This document shows, piece after piece, positions 31,200 to 42,042 of a DNA stretch of 64,000 nt. The first letter of the stretch is position 1. Each line of letters opens with the position of its first letter. A program made the position numbers and the translations under genes. The notes below the pieces were generated by a model. That model worked only from the letters and a program-made list of their open reading frames with translations, did not search any database and was not told the DNA's origin. The stretch covers positions 6,386,001 to 6,450,000 of the forward strand of contig OZ316898.1 of the NCBI GenBank assembly GCA_973895155.1. Reading direction: 5' to 3'. The stretch is from Marsupella aquatica. Its lineage: Eukaryota; Marchantiophyta.

Positions 31200-31449
31200 T
31201 CACAATGTGTGCAAAAGCTAATATAAATAGACTTATTTTATAAAGAAAATGTTTCAAGAATATTTTCCATTTTCAATATTGATAACCTATTTTACTTTAT
31301 AAAAGGTATATATTAGAGAATATTCTATAAACATGAGTTTATAATACCTTGTTTTGCTTATTTTGCTTTTAAAAAGCTTAATTAATTTTTATGAAAAACA
31401 CCTATTTTGGATTGTACATGGTTCCTAAGATTTTTGATAATCAACCCCA
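31200..31449 (+). mobile_element. MITE-like repeat, copy C (left end degraded)
   Basis: Matches copy D through AAATAGAC(C)TATTTTATAAAG, ATAAACATGAGTTTATAATACC and the right end TGATAATCAACCCC, but the left inverted repeat is poorly preserved. It is followed by AAGGGCTATTTCGGGCAAAA, as is copy D. Confidence 0.65.
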
Positions 31450-31519
31450 CAAGGGCTATTTCGGGCAAAAAACTTTAAATATGCCCAAAATCCTGTGAAT
31501 ATGTAGGGCTATTCCTCTT

Positions 31520-31797
31520 GGGGTTACTAAGTATATGTTTTGGGGTACCATGTGCAATCCTAGCTTAATATTAAATAGACCTATTTTATAAAGAAAATAT
31601 TCTAAAAATATTTTTTTTCTTAATATTAATATTTTATTTTATTTTATAACAGATATATATTAGAAAATATTCTATAAACATGAGTTTATAATACCTTGTT
31701 TTGTCTCCTGCATTTTCCAAAAAATTAGTTAATTTATATAAAAATACCTATTTTGGATCACATATGGTTTCTAAGATTTTTGATAATCAATCTCCCA
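31520..31797 (+). mobile_element. MITE-like repeat, copy D
   Basis: Starts GGGGTTACTAAGTATATG and ends TGATAATCAATCTCCC. The interior matches copies A-C. The shared flanking AAGGGCTATT(T)CGGGC suggests that copies C and D arose by local duplication rather than two independent insertions. Confidence 0.65.
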
Positions 31798-33006
31798 AGG
31801 GCTATTCGGGCAAAAAATTATGAATATGCTTGTTCTGTGGGACTATGCTTTTTGGCTTTTTGGCCTTCTGGCCTTTTTCTTGTTTTCCCGTGACTAGCCT
31901 GATTACTCATTCCTTGAACATAAACAAATACGAAGAAAAACAATCTTGCATAATAAAAAAATTGTGCTATTTCAATTAATCTTTGCCTCATCTTTGTTTT
32001 TTGTCCACTCTCATTTCAATTTTGTCTTTATTTGAAATCAATATCAATTTTGTCTATTCTCACTTAAAATTTTATTTTAATTGAGACTCATGTCACTTTT
32101 GTCTCTATTTAAGGGTAGTCTTCACTCTAGACCCTATTAAGAGTAGATTTTCTTTGTATTATATGTAGTCTTCACTCTATACCCTAGGCTAGGCCCCTTA
32201 AGAGTAGATTTCCTTTGCGCTTTTATAATAAGATTGGGTTTTTGGCCTGTGTGATCCTGTCTTTTTGGTTCAGGGCCCCAGCTTTTTGGCAATTTGATAT
32301 ACTAGCTCCGACTACCCATTCTTTGAACGTCAATAGCGATGAGGACCAAAAAGTGCTTGAGACAAAATAGATTTGAGAAAATAATAAGAATAGTGTATCA
32401 AAAGACAAAGGGAAACCTCACTTGAGAAATTTTTCCACCAAGAGTCAAAACTTGATGGTAAAATGGTTCAAGTGGGGGAAAACCCTAAATTTTATTCAAA
32501 TGGTGGAAATCTGAACATAAGGTATGTTAGATGGCTTGTAGATGTCAACATGACATAAAACAATAATGTCATATGACAGCCACCATGAAATAGTCCATTG
32601 TAGACTACACATCTGCTTGAATATCTAGAAGTGCTCCATTTGCTTGGAGTGTGGAACCAACCAAGCAACCAAAACTACAACTGCAAAAACACTCAAAAGA
32701 ACGGTCATAGGAGAAAATCAATTGCAATAGATTGAATGCATCTAGAATGATGGAATATAAAGAGAGTGGAGTAAGCAATATAACCCTCTTCAAAAAGATT
32801 CCAAGTGCTAAGAAGATCCAATCATGTTATCAAAAAAGGGTCAAGTTAGTATTGAATTGAATGAATGTGGAAGGAATATTTACCTGTCTAATATTGAAAC
32901 AATTGATTATTGAAGCTCGGAGTAGAGAAGCCGTTCTATCAATGCACGGGCTTGTGCCGGTGTAACCAAGAGCTTGATGGATACGCACCCTCCCATGATC
33001 ACACAA
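31798..33006. other. Unassigned sequence 3' of the Helitron gene
   Basis: Contains a partial duplication at about 32,107-32,215 (TAGTCTTCACTCTA(G/T)ACCCTA twice); a related piece occurs at 43,755-43,830. The Helitron 3' end (CTRR with a hairpin on the minus strand) should lie here, but I could not identify it. No other gene. Confidence 0.35.
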
Positions 33007-35651
33007 TCATCTTAAAATCTCCCGGTATACAACATTCCTTGTGTAAAGGTCATCCTTATTGGGATATGCATTCCGTGCTATCATAATGCGAATGCCAGTC
33101 CGAGCACCAACCCTAGACAATGCCACATATAATTGACCATGCGAGAAAACTGGGTTTGGTAGAAATATCCCAATCTTTGCCAAGGTTTGACCTTGAGACT
33201 TATTGATGGTCATACCAAAGGCAGCACGAATAGGAAACTGAAATCGACGAAGATCACATGGTAACCCCGAGTCAGATGCAATAAGAGGAATGGGTGGAAT
33301 GAAAACACGGTGAGTCTCCGATATTCTTCCCTGTGATGATCTTTGCATCTATGACATGACGCCCAAAACCACGAACTATCAAGGGAGTGCAATTAGCTTG
33401 TCCTCTTCACCCATTCATGTTTCTCAAAAGCATGATCGATGGGTGCACCAATCTTCAGAGTCAACTTATGTGGAGGTAACCCGGATGGCAACAATGTGTT
33501 GAGGAATTTTGTGGGATACATGAAGGCTGTTGCTTCATTGGGAATTGAATCTGCACTCAAAAACTCATGTTCCTGCAAAACTCCATGGATAAAAATTAGA
33601 AAGTTACTAACTTTCATTGAAATGTTTTTCCTTCAAAGATAAAATTCAAAGCTCTTCAAGTTGCTAGTGGTAAGGGATTTACCTCTCTAGGAAAATCACA
33701 CATCACCTCCTCATTGACCTTATCCACATCTTTGTTTGTGGTGGTCAAAATAGCTCTATCTTTTAAAAAGTTAGCATTGTTGAAGTTCACTGGATCCGAG
33801 CCATAGATATTAACAATTAGGTCACTAAGATAGTCAGTTGGCATTATCGGGTCATGTGGCAAACAAATGACATCATCACCCAAATCAGACTCAATTGACA
33901 AAGTTCCCTCTCCAATTGCTAGTAACCAATCGCTAAAGCCTTGTTGCTCAAGCGCCTCTTCTCCTACATATATGAAAATCCAGAAAGGTTGTCAGTTTTT
34001 TTAAAGCAAATATTAAAGAAATATATATTTACTTATTCCAACATGGAAAGGTTGGTGCTAAGATAAATTAACATTTCATAAACTAAATAGTGAAAATGAT
34101 ACTCTATAAATATCATAACACACCTAGTACAAAATAAAAAAAGAATTCTTGATAATATAACATACCTTCTAGTGTTTTTACTCTCATGTTCTCACTTAGC
34201 CTCATCACTTTTATCTTTGACCATATAGAAGATCTTTTGAAGGTGGCTCGAATGATGGCAGCTTGATCTCCATGCCGAACTACAGGAAGCACTTGGCAAA
34301 AATCACCACCAAAGACCATCAATTTTCCTCCAAACGGCAAGTTACTCTTCATGATATCTTGAAGCGTCCGGCTAACAGCCTCAAAGACATGTCTATGAGT
34401 CATGGGTGCTTCATCCCATATGATCAATAATGCACATCGGATCAAGCGTGCGGCTTTACTCTCCATTACTATGCTGCACACCATCATCATAAAAAAATTT
34501 GAAAAAATAACATTTGTACTATATCTCTAAACCAATAGCTCAATATCTCATAAATTAGTATTTTTTATGAACTCAATCTCACTATAAACACAATTTTAAC
34601 TTCTTACTTGCAAGTAGAGCTTTCGTGAACAATGAGTGGAATCTTGAATCGTGAATGTGCCGTGCGACCTCCCTGTAGTAGTAAGGCTGCAATCCCTGAT
34701 GACGCCACGGCAAGAGCAATGTGCCCCTCACATCTGACCCTTGCTAGTAGAAGATTATACAAAAATGTCTTTCCAGTTCCACCTGTTCCATCAATAAAGA
34801 ATAGATGTTCCTAGATAAAACAAAAACCTTGAGTTAGACATGAAAATTATTCATAGTGTCAAAATAAAACATCTCATAATCATGTTGCAAAGCTATATAG
34901 AAAGGTAATGTATATACTTACCCGAGGAGATTCACCTTGCAATACGGTCTCACAAACATCATTCACTTGTTGCCAAATTAAATTTTGTTCATCATTTAGT
35001 TTTTCTTCTCCCTCCAATGCACATGCACGTAGTGCAACACGATCATATGAGAGTTTCTCTAACTCCAAATGAGAATGAGCCTCTTCATTGCAAATAAAAT
35101 TTGCTTGATACATATCAAAAAAATGGGACAATCGTTTATTGTGATCTTGTAAATAACGGTCAATTTCCAACAATGCATTATTGATAATAGCATGTTGAGG
35201 AAGATCAAACATTCCAAATCCCTACAAATACAACGTGGTTGACCAATGTTAGTTTGCAAGATGAATGTAGCGCGTTAAATCATTTTATTAGAACTTATGC
35301 CTCATGAGTAAAAAAATGGATTTGTGTAGAAAAGAATACCTGACGTCTCAAATACAGTAGATCCTCTGTCATGGATGTTACAAATTGATCCCATAACTCT
35401 TTAGGGCGTGCAAGTGTGTTGTAGAGAAGAATGATGGCAAAAAGTTGACGGACTGCACGTCCAGTCCGAATCTCTGAACATTCTCTCAAATAATCAATAA
35501 CCTTTGAATCATCTTCCAAGAGTCCCAACTTAATTGCTGCCTCCTTAAAAGTGGGCATGACTACATTACCAATTGTTTTCAAACTATCATATCCAATAGT
35601 CCCTTTAATATGATGAAGAAGTAACTGCATCCAATGACGATCTTCTTCACC
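33007..35651 (-). pseudogene. Helitron helicase domain
   Basis: Exons read downward: 35,651-35,340 (EEDRHWMQLLLHHIKGTIGY), 35,222-34,923 (MFDLPQHAIINNALLEIDRY...), about 34,813-34,609 with Walker A ([15 protein letters not shown]), about 34,473-34,168 with Walker B (LLIIWDEAPM) and the VFGGDFCQVLPV motif, then 33,901-33,656, 33,617-33,393 and 33,348-33,007 with AAFGMTINKSQGQTL and GQLYVALSRV (SF1B motifs V/VI). It ends REILR-stop. The helicase would unwind donor DNA during rolling-circle transposition in the nucleus. A one-base shift between VIDAKIITGKN and the ISETHRVFIPP frame near 33,320-33,345 breaks it. Confidence 0.85.
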
Positions 35652-36059
35652 TGCACAATAAAAATTCATTAAAATAAATATTTTGAATATAATAATAATG
35701 AATTCAATTATTTGAGTGCAATTAAGTCAAGATAAAAATAATACCTAGATGAGTCAAATATAAACGGCCAATGGGATATCCGCAGCCTTTAATCTTTTTC
35801 TTACGGACAATCCATTTTTTTGGTTCTTGTTCCAACTATAATGAAGTGGAAACTCATGGTATTTATTTTGTCATGCCCCAGGATCACTAACATTCGTTGC
35901 AAACCATTCTGTCAATGTGGTTGCCATCCTTCGTTGTAAAATCTCCTTAGTTGTGACGTTCTCACTAAAAACAACATTTTGCTCATTCTCAAGATGAAGA
36001 GTTAATCGAACAATACTTGGCTCTTCCGAATGCAAACAAAACTTGAAAATGCGCCAACA

Positions 36060-38314
36060 TGCTTCAACAGATGAGATGTATTTACAAACAAAAATATTAG
36101 TACATGATTTGAGAAATCTTCAAATAGAATCAAATAACAATTGTACAAAAACTGTTAAGGCAATTCACATTATTGCAAAACTTGAAATTGATTAATGAAT
36201 TAGTAAAAAATAGAATAGAAATATGAAATGAAATAAATACCATGCATCTCGATATTCTGAGACCTGATCTACTAGTGCCCCTGTCTCAATTGTGCCACCA
36301 GCTCGTGACAATCGGACCAAAATTGCATCGGATCCCTTGTACACATATTTATAAATATACTTCACATCAGCAATGCCACTTGTAACTTCAAGATTTATGT
36401 GACAACCAAAAAGTGTGCATAGTAATTTATTGTATGGCACCACCCAACGATTGTCCAAAAAACAGTTTTTCTTCTTCATCGTACGACCATCATCTCGTCT
36501 GCAGTGTTTAAAGCAAGAAAAATATCATAGATAAATATAATATAAGTACATGAAAGCATGGTATATAAGTAATTGAAATCAATGCACCTGCAATATGTCG
36601 GGTATCCATCCTCGTTGAATGTGGTGTGGGAGGCAAAAGGTTTTGGAAAACCTTTTAAGCACACTCCATTTTTCATGCATGGAGCATTTCTCATTTGGGC
36701 ACCACATGGTCCATGCATCATGCAAGTAACCACAGTTTGATAAAGACTTGGATGCAAAATAGGATCTGGTATCTCCGCCAAAATAACATCATCAATTTGG
36801 GTAGCATTTCGTGGTTTGTCCTCATAACTCATGCACATCAAAAGATGAATGTGTGGCAAACCTCTTTTTTGAAATAATTCTATAGTATGTATTTTTGCCA
36901 CACAATTACCCAAAATCTTTTGATTTTTTAGCAGATCTAACAATATCTTCTTCTTTTGTTCAAACACCCGAGCAATCAAGTCAGAATGATTAGCTGCTTT
37001 TTGGTTGCTACATACCAGCTCATCCGTGATCTCCTTCCATGTAGGATTGCATATCATTGTCAAAAAATAATCAGGCTTGCCAAAATGCCTAACAATAGCC
37101 ATGGCATCCTGAAATAATTGGTGCATATGATGTGGACCTCCTATAAAGCTTGAAGGTAATATGATGCGTCTTCCAATGTCTGCTACATGATCATGTCTTG
37201 TCATGGCATCTTGAACCCCCTGATATAGATGCGCTCTTAACTGAGGTTGATGGGTACATATATAGGTCAACCTCTGGCTCTCACTAGTGGCATAAACATC
37301 CACCATGTACTCCTGGTAAAGCCTATCAAAACATGTCAGCCTACTACCATCCATGCACTCTATAAGATTATCTTGTCGTGTATGAAGCCTAAATGAGGCA
37401 AACTCCAAAGGGGTAACATTCTTTGTCCCTGTATCTGCATGTGCATCATTATCCATGACATTGTCGTAGGCCCTCTCGTGAATAATATTCTCCACCACAC
37501 CCTCTTTACTTTCCATAGCAATAGTCTCTTCTAATATAGAAGAATTCTGTTTTCGAATGCCTATATGCCATCCTGTCTCACCATAATTATGGAAATAGCA
37601 TAACAAAATGCAAAGGAATATATGTTTGATTGAGATCAGATATACAACGTACCCCTCCTCCATGCAGGTATACAATGATATCACGTGGACCAACCTCCTC
37701 ACTTCCATCTCCAGGAATACTATGGTTGCGATCTCCGATGCTACCGACAAGTTATAACGTCTAGCATCAAGACCTTTTTCGCTAGCTTTCAATACTATGC
37801 GCATATTTTGACTACCAACTTTACATGCTATAGCTTGAAAAGATCGCACATATGCATTATGCTCACGCATAAGATTCTGTAATCCTCTCAAGGTCTCAAT
37901 CTCAATACCATCAGTAATTACCCTGCCTCTATTTTCTATCTCGTGCTCAGTGTCATAAATGTAAAGTTGAGCATTGAATTTTGGGGGTTGTCCTACCTCA
38001 GGATAAAGAGGGCCAATAGAATGATAGATCCCACCTTGAATGCAAAGATGTTTTATGCCACCATGTACTTCTCCAGACATGTTAGCACCGGTGGATGCAA
38101 GCTGAAGTGCTGAGCTATAAGCTCGAATATGACTCAAGAACTTCTTACTTGTTGGTCCCTCACCTGAGACCAATGTTGCCAATAATGGAGGAAGAGATCG
38201 CAATGGTGGTAAATCCACCCTACCATGACTACAACACTTGCCAAATGGAGAGTCCTTAAATTTTGTAGAACTCACCTTCTCTGCTGTCCAGTGCAAGGCT
38301 TTACATGATGGCAC
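36060..38314 (-). pseudogene. Helitron Rep (HUH endonuclease) domain
   Basis: A 612-codon frame at 38,314-36,476 holds the Helitron N-terminal region (HGRVDLPPLRSLPPLL, FNAQLYIYDTEHEIENR) and the metal-binding motif KRGLPHIHLLMCM near 36,845-36,870. An intron (about 36,591-36,497, GTGCAT..CTGCAG) joins it to 36,496-36,239, with the two catalytic tyrosines in VKYIYKYVYKG (about 36,335-36,365). The next exon gives CWRIFKFCLHSEEPSIV near 36,060. Rep nicks and joins DNA at the element ends. Between about 37,718 and 37,585 the true frame (IPGDGSEEVGPRDIIVYLHG) is one base off the long frame, so two compensating lesions damage about 45 codons. Confidence 0.85.
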
Positions 38315-38599
38315 ACCACATTCATGTGTCCAAGGGAATGGTGACCACTCTCTTGATTTGTTTGACCTCGTAGTTTCAAGTGAAACACATGATACTCATC
38401 AAATATGCGGCGACGTGCTAGGTTGCTGAAAAACCATTCAATCAAAACCAAGGATAAGCCAATTATCTCCCGTTTCTTTTAAATAACCAATCACTCAAAA
38501 TCCTATCAAATCCTCTATTCTAAATAATAAACTATTAGATCTAATAAACAGTTCAACATAAAACTTTAACATTTAAGTAGAAGTTTGAACTGTAAAATT

Positions 38600-40094
38600 C
38601 AAGAGTTCTCAACATACATAGTTGGCAGATGTGGAACACGACTTGTGCGATGACGTGGTGGGTTCATCATAATTTGTGGAGGCACTATATCATCTTCATT
38701 GTGAGACGGTTCCCTAGTGGAGAACAATAAACAACATAAAATATTATTTACATTTCAAAGTAGAATTATATTTTACTCATGGTTTATGAGAAGAAAATAA
38801 ATTTGCTTCATACCTAGAGGTAGACCCATGTCATGTCATAAGAGGCCCAAATTCAGGCTCATTAATTATCCTAGCACGTCTGTTTCTTTGCCCCTCGGCT
38901 CTAGCAAGCATTTGTTCATCTCGGAGGCTTCTTCAAATGAGAGGCATGGGTAACCTGTAATAAATATCAATCATTCAGTCATATTTTAAAAATGGTTGCA
39001 CTATGAAATCCCCCAAAATGATAATATCTTGGAACTTATGTTGGAGATGGACCATTTACAATCGGTGTTAAACATTGATTTGAAGAAGGAAGTTGTGGAG
39101 GTTCTCGAACATTGTCAACAATAATTGGGTCCCTCTGTAGTAACAAAAATGTAACTCAATGAAATTATATCACAATAAGTTGTAATCTTCAATGAAAAAA
39201 ATTAGTATTCCTAATGACTTGAGTATTTGAGCATGAAGATCAAATATAAGGCGTTTTTAGAAGTGCATGCAAAAATAGTATCAAAATCTTTTAGAAAGGA
39301 AAACTTACATGGGCACCAATGCTACACAGTGATTTGAATCCAAAAGTGGTGGAGGTAATTGTGCCTCTCCAACAATGGGTAATTCCCTATCAAAAAATAT
39401 AATTAAGATTGAAATAAATTTTGATAGAAATGTAGCTTGAATGCAAACACACATTATTTAAAATTTGTAAACAAAAATTAATACCTTATATGAAGCATTT
39501 CTGAATCCTCCGCAACAACATGAATGTTCTTTGTTTTTGCAATTGCGCGTCGATCCTTTTGTTGTCTAGCCCGTTTAGCTGCTTTGTTTGCCACGATAAC
39601 CTCAGGAACTTCTCCGTCTACTTGTGCGTCTAATCTTTTGGCTTGTTGCCGTGCACGCCATTCTCGCATATATTTGGCTTTCTTTGCCTTTCTCACAGTG
39701 TCAATAGTCTCGCCAACTCTCAATGATGCTCGTGCTGGTCCCTCAAATTCATATGGCTCTTCAACTTCACATGAGAGATCTACTCTTGCGATCGGCGGGG
39801 CGATCGGAAGACATTCTTCTCGTCTTGGTTCATTGATGCAAATAGTTTCCCTTTCATTTATGATAAGGGTAGAATCAACATGCCTAAAAATAAAATAAAA
39901 AGTCAAAATTAGATATATATCATCCGTTTTCAATAGCAAATAAAATTGTTTTATGCATTTTGCTTATAAAATAAAGAAGAGTGGAGTGATGAAATTAGTA
40001 ACATCTACATTAATACCTTGGAGAAGCTAGAAATGACTTGTCCAACCGTGGTTGACAAATTAGTAATATCATTCAAATCCCTTTGGTTTGCCAT
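38600..40094 (-). pseudogene. Helitron N-terminal exons
   Basis: A likely first exon starts at ATG 40,094 (MANQRDLNDITNLSTTVGQV) and ends at AAG|GTATTA near 40,017. The second exon, after a TTTTTAG acceptor near 39,886, runs to AAG|GTATTA near 39,484 and includes a basic segment (RKAKKAKYMREWRARQQAKR), possibly DNA-binding or nuclear targeting. Further short exon candidates near 39,388-39,309, 39,133-39,046 and 38,950-38,620 encode proline-rich text. The exon chain is inferred from splice motifs and openness only. Confidence 0.5.
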
Positions 40095-41711
40095 TGTTGT
40101 ACACATCTAGATCATTTATATCTACAAAATAGAGGAGAACAAATTTGGGATAAGAAAATGTATCAAATATAAATGATTGCTCAAATTTATTCATAAAATG
40201 ATTGTGATCAACCATCACATACAAAGCCATGCTTTACATGACTCAACTATTTTCTATCGCAGATGCCTCTATCTCGGACCAACATTTATCTCAGATGCCT
40301 CTATCTTGGATGCCTCTATCTTGGACCAAAATAGGTAGTTTTAGCAATCTAAGCTCTATCACCAATCCGATATGCTATGATGGTCACTTCACCATCATAT
40401 CTCACCTTGTCTTGGTGACAGGGATGAAAGAAAAGGTTGGAGCGGAACTGCTTATCTCACCGCTCTCTTGTCATTGACTACTCTTCTGCCTGCCCTCTAA
40501 ATGTGTTGTCTACTCAAATGTTGCCGCAACCACCAATGCCAGTGTCTCTGCAATGACCAAAAATCCATTGAGCTAGTACCAGCTTGCTTCCCAGAGTTCA
40601 CCAAATATTGATGCTATCTCTCGACCAAGAACTGCAGCACCACCCTCCTTTCTCCTGGACACAACGGCACCCATTAGCTCCAACACTATCAACCTAGGCT
40701 CAATCAACTGCTATAGGAGATTGAGTGAGTAACAAAGGCAAATAGCAGTGAGAAGGGAGTGAGGGAGATAGAGCTGCCCCGACAGGCAAGGTGTTTTGAC
40801 ATTTGAACAGGAGAGATGCAGAGGAAGGATCTGGGCAGAGGGATAGTTGAGCGAATGAGGTTGGAGTCTTCAGCAACTCCGGAGGTCACCAACGCATGAT
40901 TCAGTAGGACTGGAGGATGTCGCTGCATGAGGGGGAGCAGAATGGAGGCCGTGAGCCAGAATTGGAACTGTCAGGATAACTGTCCTATGGCACATATAAT
41001 GAGGTCTCAATGCAGCACAACCATAATTTCTCACGGCTCTACAGGTTTGTTGAAAGTTGCTCCATTCTCCGTCAACTTACCTTCCCTTGTCTGTGTTTCT
41101 CTCGCCCAAAGCCGCGGTGGTGAACAACAACAGTGGATTGATGCGCGTTGTCAAGCCGAGAGACAGAGGCCCAGATTGAAAGATTTGGGGTATGTGCAGT
41201 CATCTTTATTCTAGAGTTGTCCAGGCTGCAACAAACATTGATGGCAAATGGGACCACTAACCTCAATCCAAAGTTGGCGATTGAAGGCAGCAATGGCAAC
41301 ATGGATTCCATCACATGCTAGACGTCTGCTCCCCTCATTGATGAATCCCTGCAACAAATCTTCCCGAGTCCCTCCCGGATCCCTGTAGCAAAATCTGAAC
41401 ATTATGTATTTAACTCCTATTTGAACATTATGTAATAGTGGGCTTCAAGCAATTAGCAAAAACAATTCCCGGGATTCCTGAAATAGTGCTTGCAATTGAC
41501 CATAGTTTGCTTACGTTGTTTCCGTAGATGCCTTGACAAAGTAGCTGTGATCGGCACAATGAAAGTTGTGGACGGTGCAGCGAGAATCCCTGCTAGTCGG
41601 TGGAACCTTTGCTCCATTACCCAAGTGGAAGAGCGCGTGGGCAAGCAGAATTTGGAGACGCTGAAGAAGATAAAGATGGAGATAGATTCTCTTCCTTTGC
41701 CCTTCACAACA
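40095..41711. other. Unassigned stretch upstream of the Helitron gene
   Basis: Contains GATGCCTCTATCT(C/T)GGA three times between 40,262 and 40,328. Short frames on both strands (40,926-41,402) show no known domain. The Helitron 5' end should be near its start but was not identified. Confidence 0.35.
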
Positions 41712-42042
41712 GGCCGCAAGGCGGACTTTCAGTTTGAGTAAAGGACTGGATGAAGAGATTGCAAAGGACGACGACTGGAGGTAGGCTGTTGCCAAGGCAT
41801 TTTTTGACCATAGAGGCCTTGTCGCCAACCACATTACCTCTTACAACAACTTCGTGGAGAAAGGGATGCACGAAATATTCAAGGAGGCTGAGGTATTTGA
41901 AGTTACACTGACTGAAGAAGGTTCCGTCCAAATGAAGGTTGTGCTTAGCTTCGGTGGAGTAGACCTCAACAGAAAACCCGAGGTGGACGCCGATGATAGA
42001 GTAATCAACCCACAAAGCGCTGCCAAAGAATCAAAGCGACAA
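41712..42042 (+). pseudogene. Exon-like fragment resembling a second-largest RNA polymerase subunit
   Basis: After a CTTCACAACAG acceptor (ending 41,711) the frame gives RRTFSLSKGLDEEIAKDDDW, a TAG stop at 41,782, then AFFDHRGLVANHITSYNNF and VEKGMHEIFKEAEVFEVTL, and continues to a GTAAGA donor at 42,043. A GLVxxHIxSYNxFVExG segment near the protein N-terminus is typical of Rpb2-like subunits; among plant ones, the Pol IV/V shared subunit seems closest from memory. A single exon with a stop and no neighbouring exons suggests a captured or decayed gene piece. Confidence 0.4.

Larger units (their letters stand above)
33007..40094 (-). mobile_element. Helitron, multi-exon, Rep and helicase present
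   Basis: From 40,094 to 33,007 on the minus strand: N-terminal exons, the Rep domain with HUH and two-tyrosine motifs, then a PIF1-type helicase with Walker A and B. This is the defining Helitron arrangement (rolling-circle transposition). Coding is distributed over ten or more exons with GT/AG junctions. At least two frameshift regions (about 37,585-37,718 and about 33,320-33,345) suggest it is no longer autonomous. Terminal TC and CTRR sequences were not located, so the borders given are those of the gene. Confidence 0.85.

Noticed and set aside
31798-33006. Helitron 3' terminus
   Set aside because: I looked for a CTRR preceded by a hairpin on the minus strand but found no convincing candidate, so no border is claimed.
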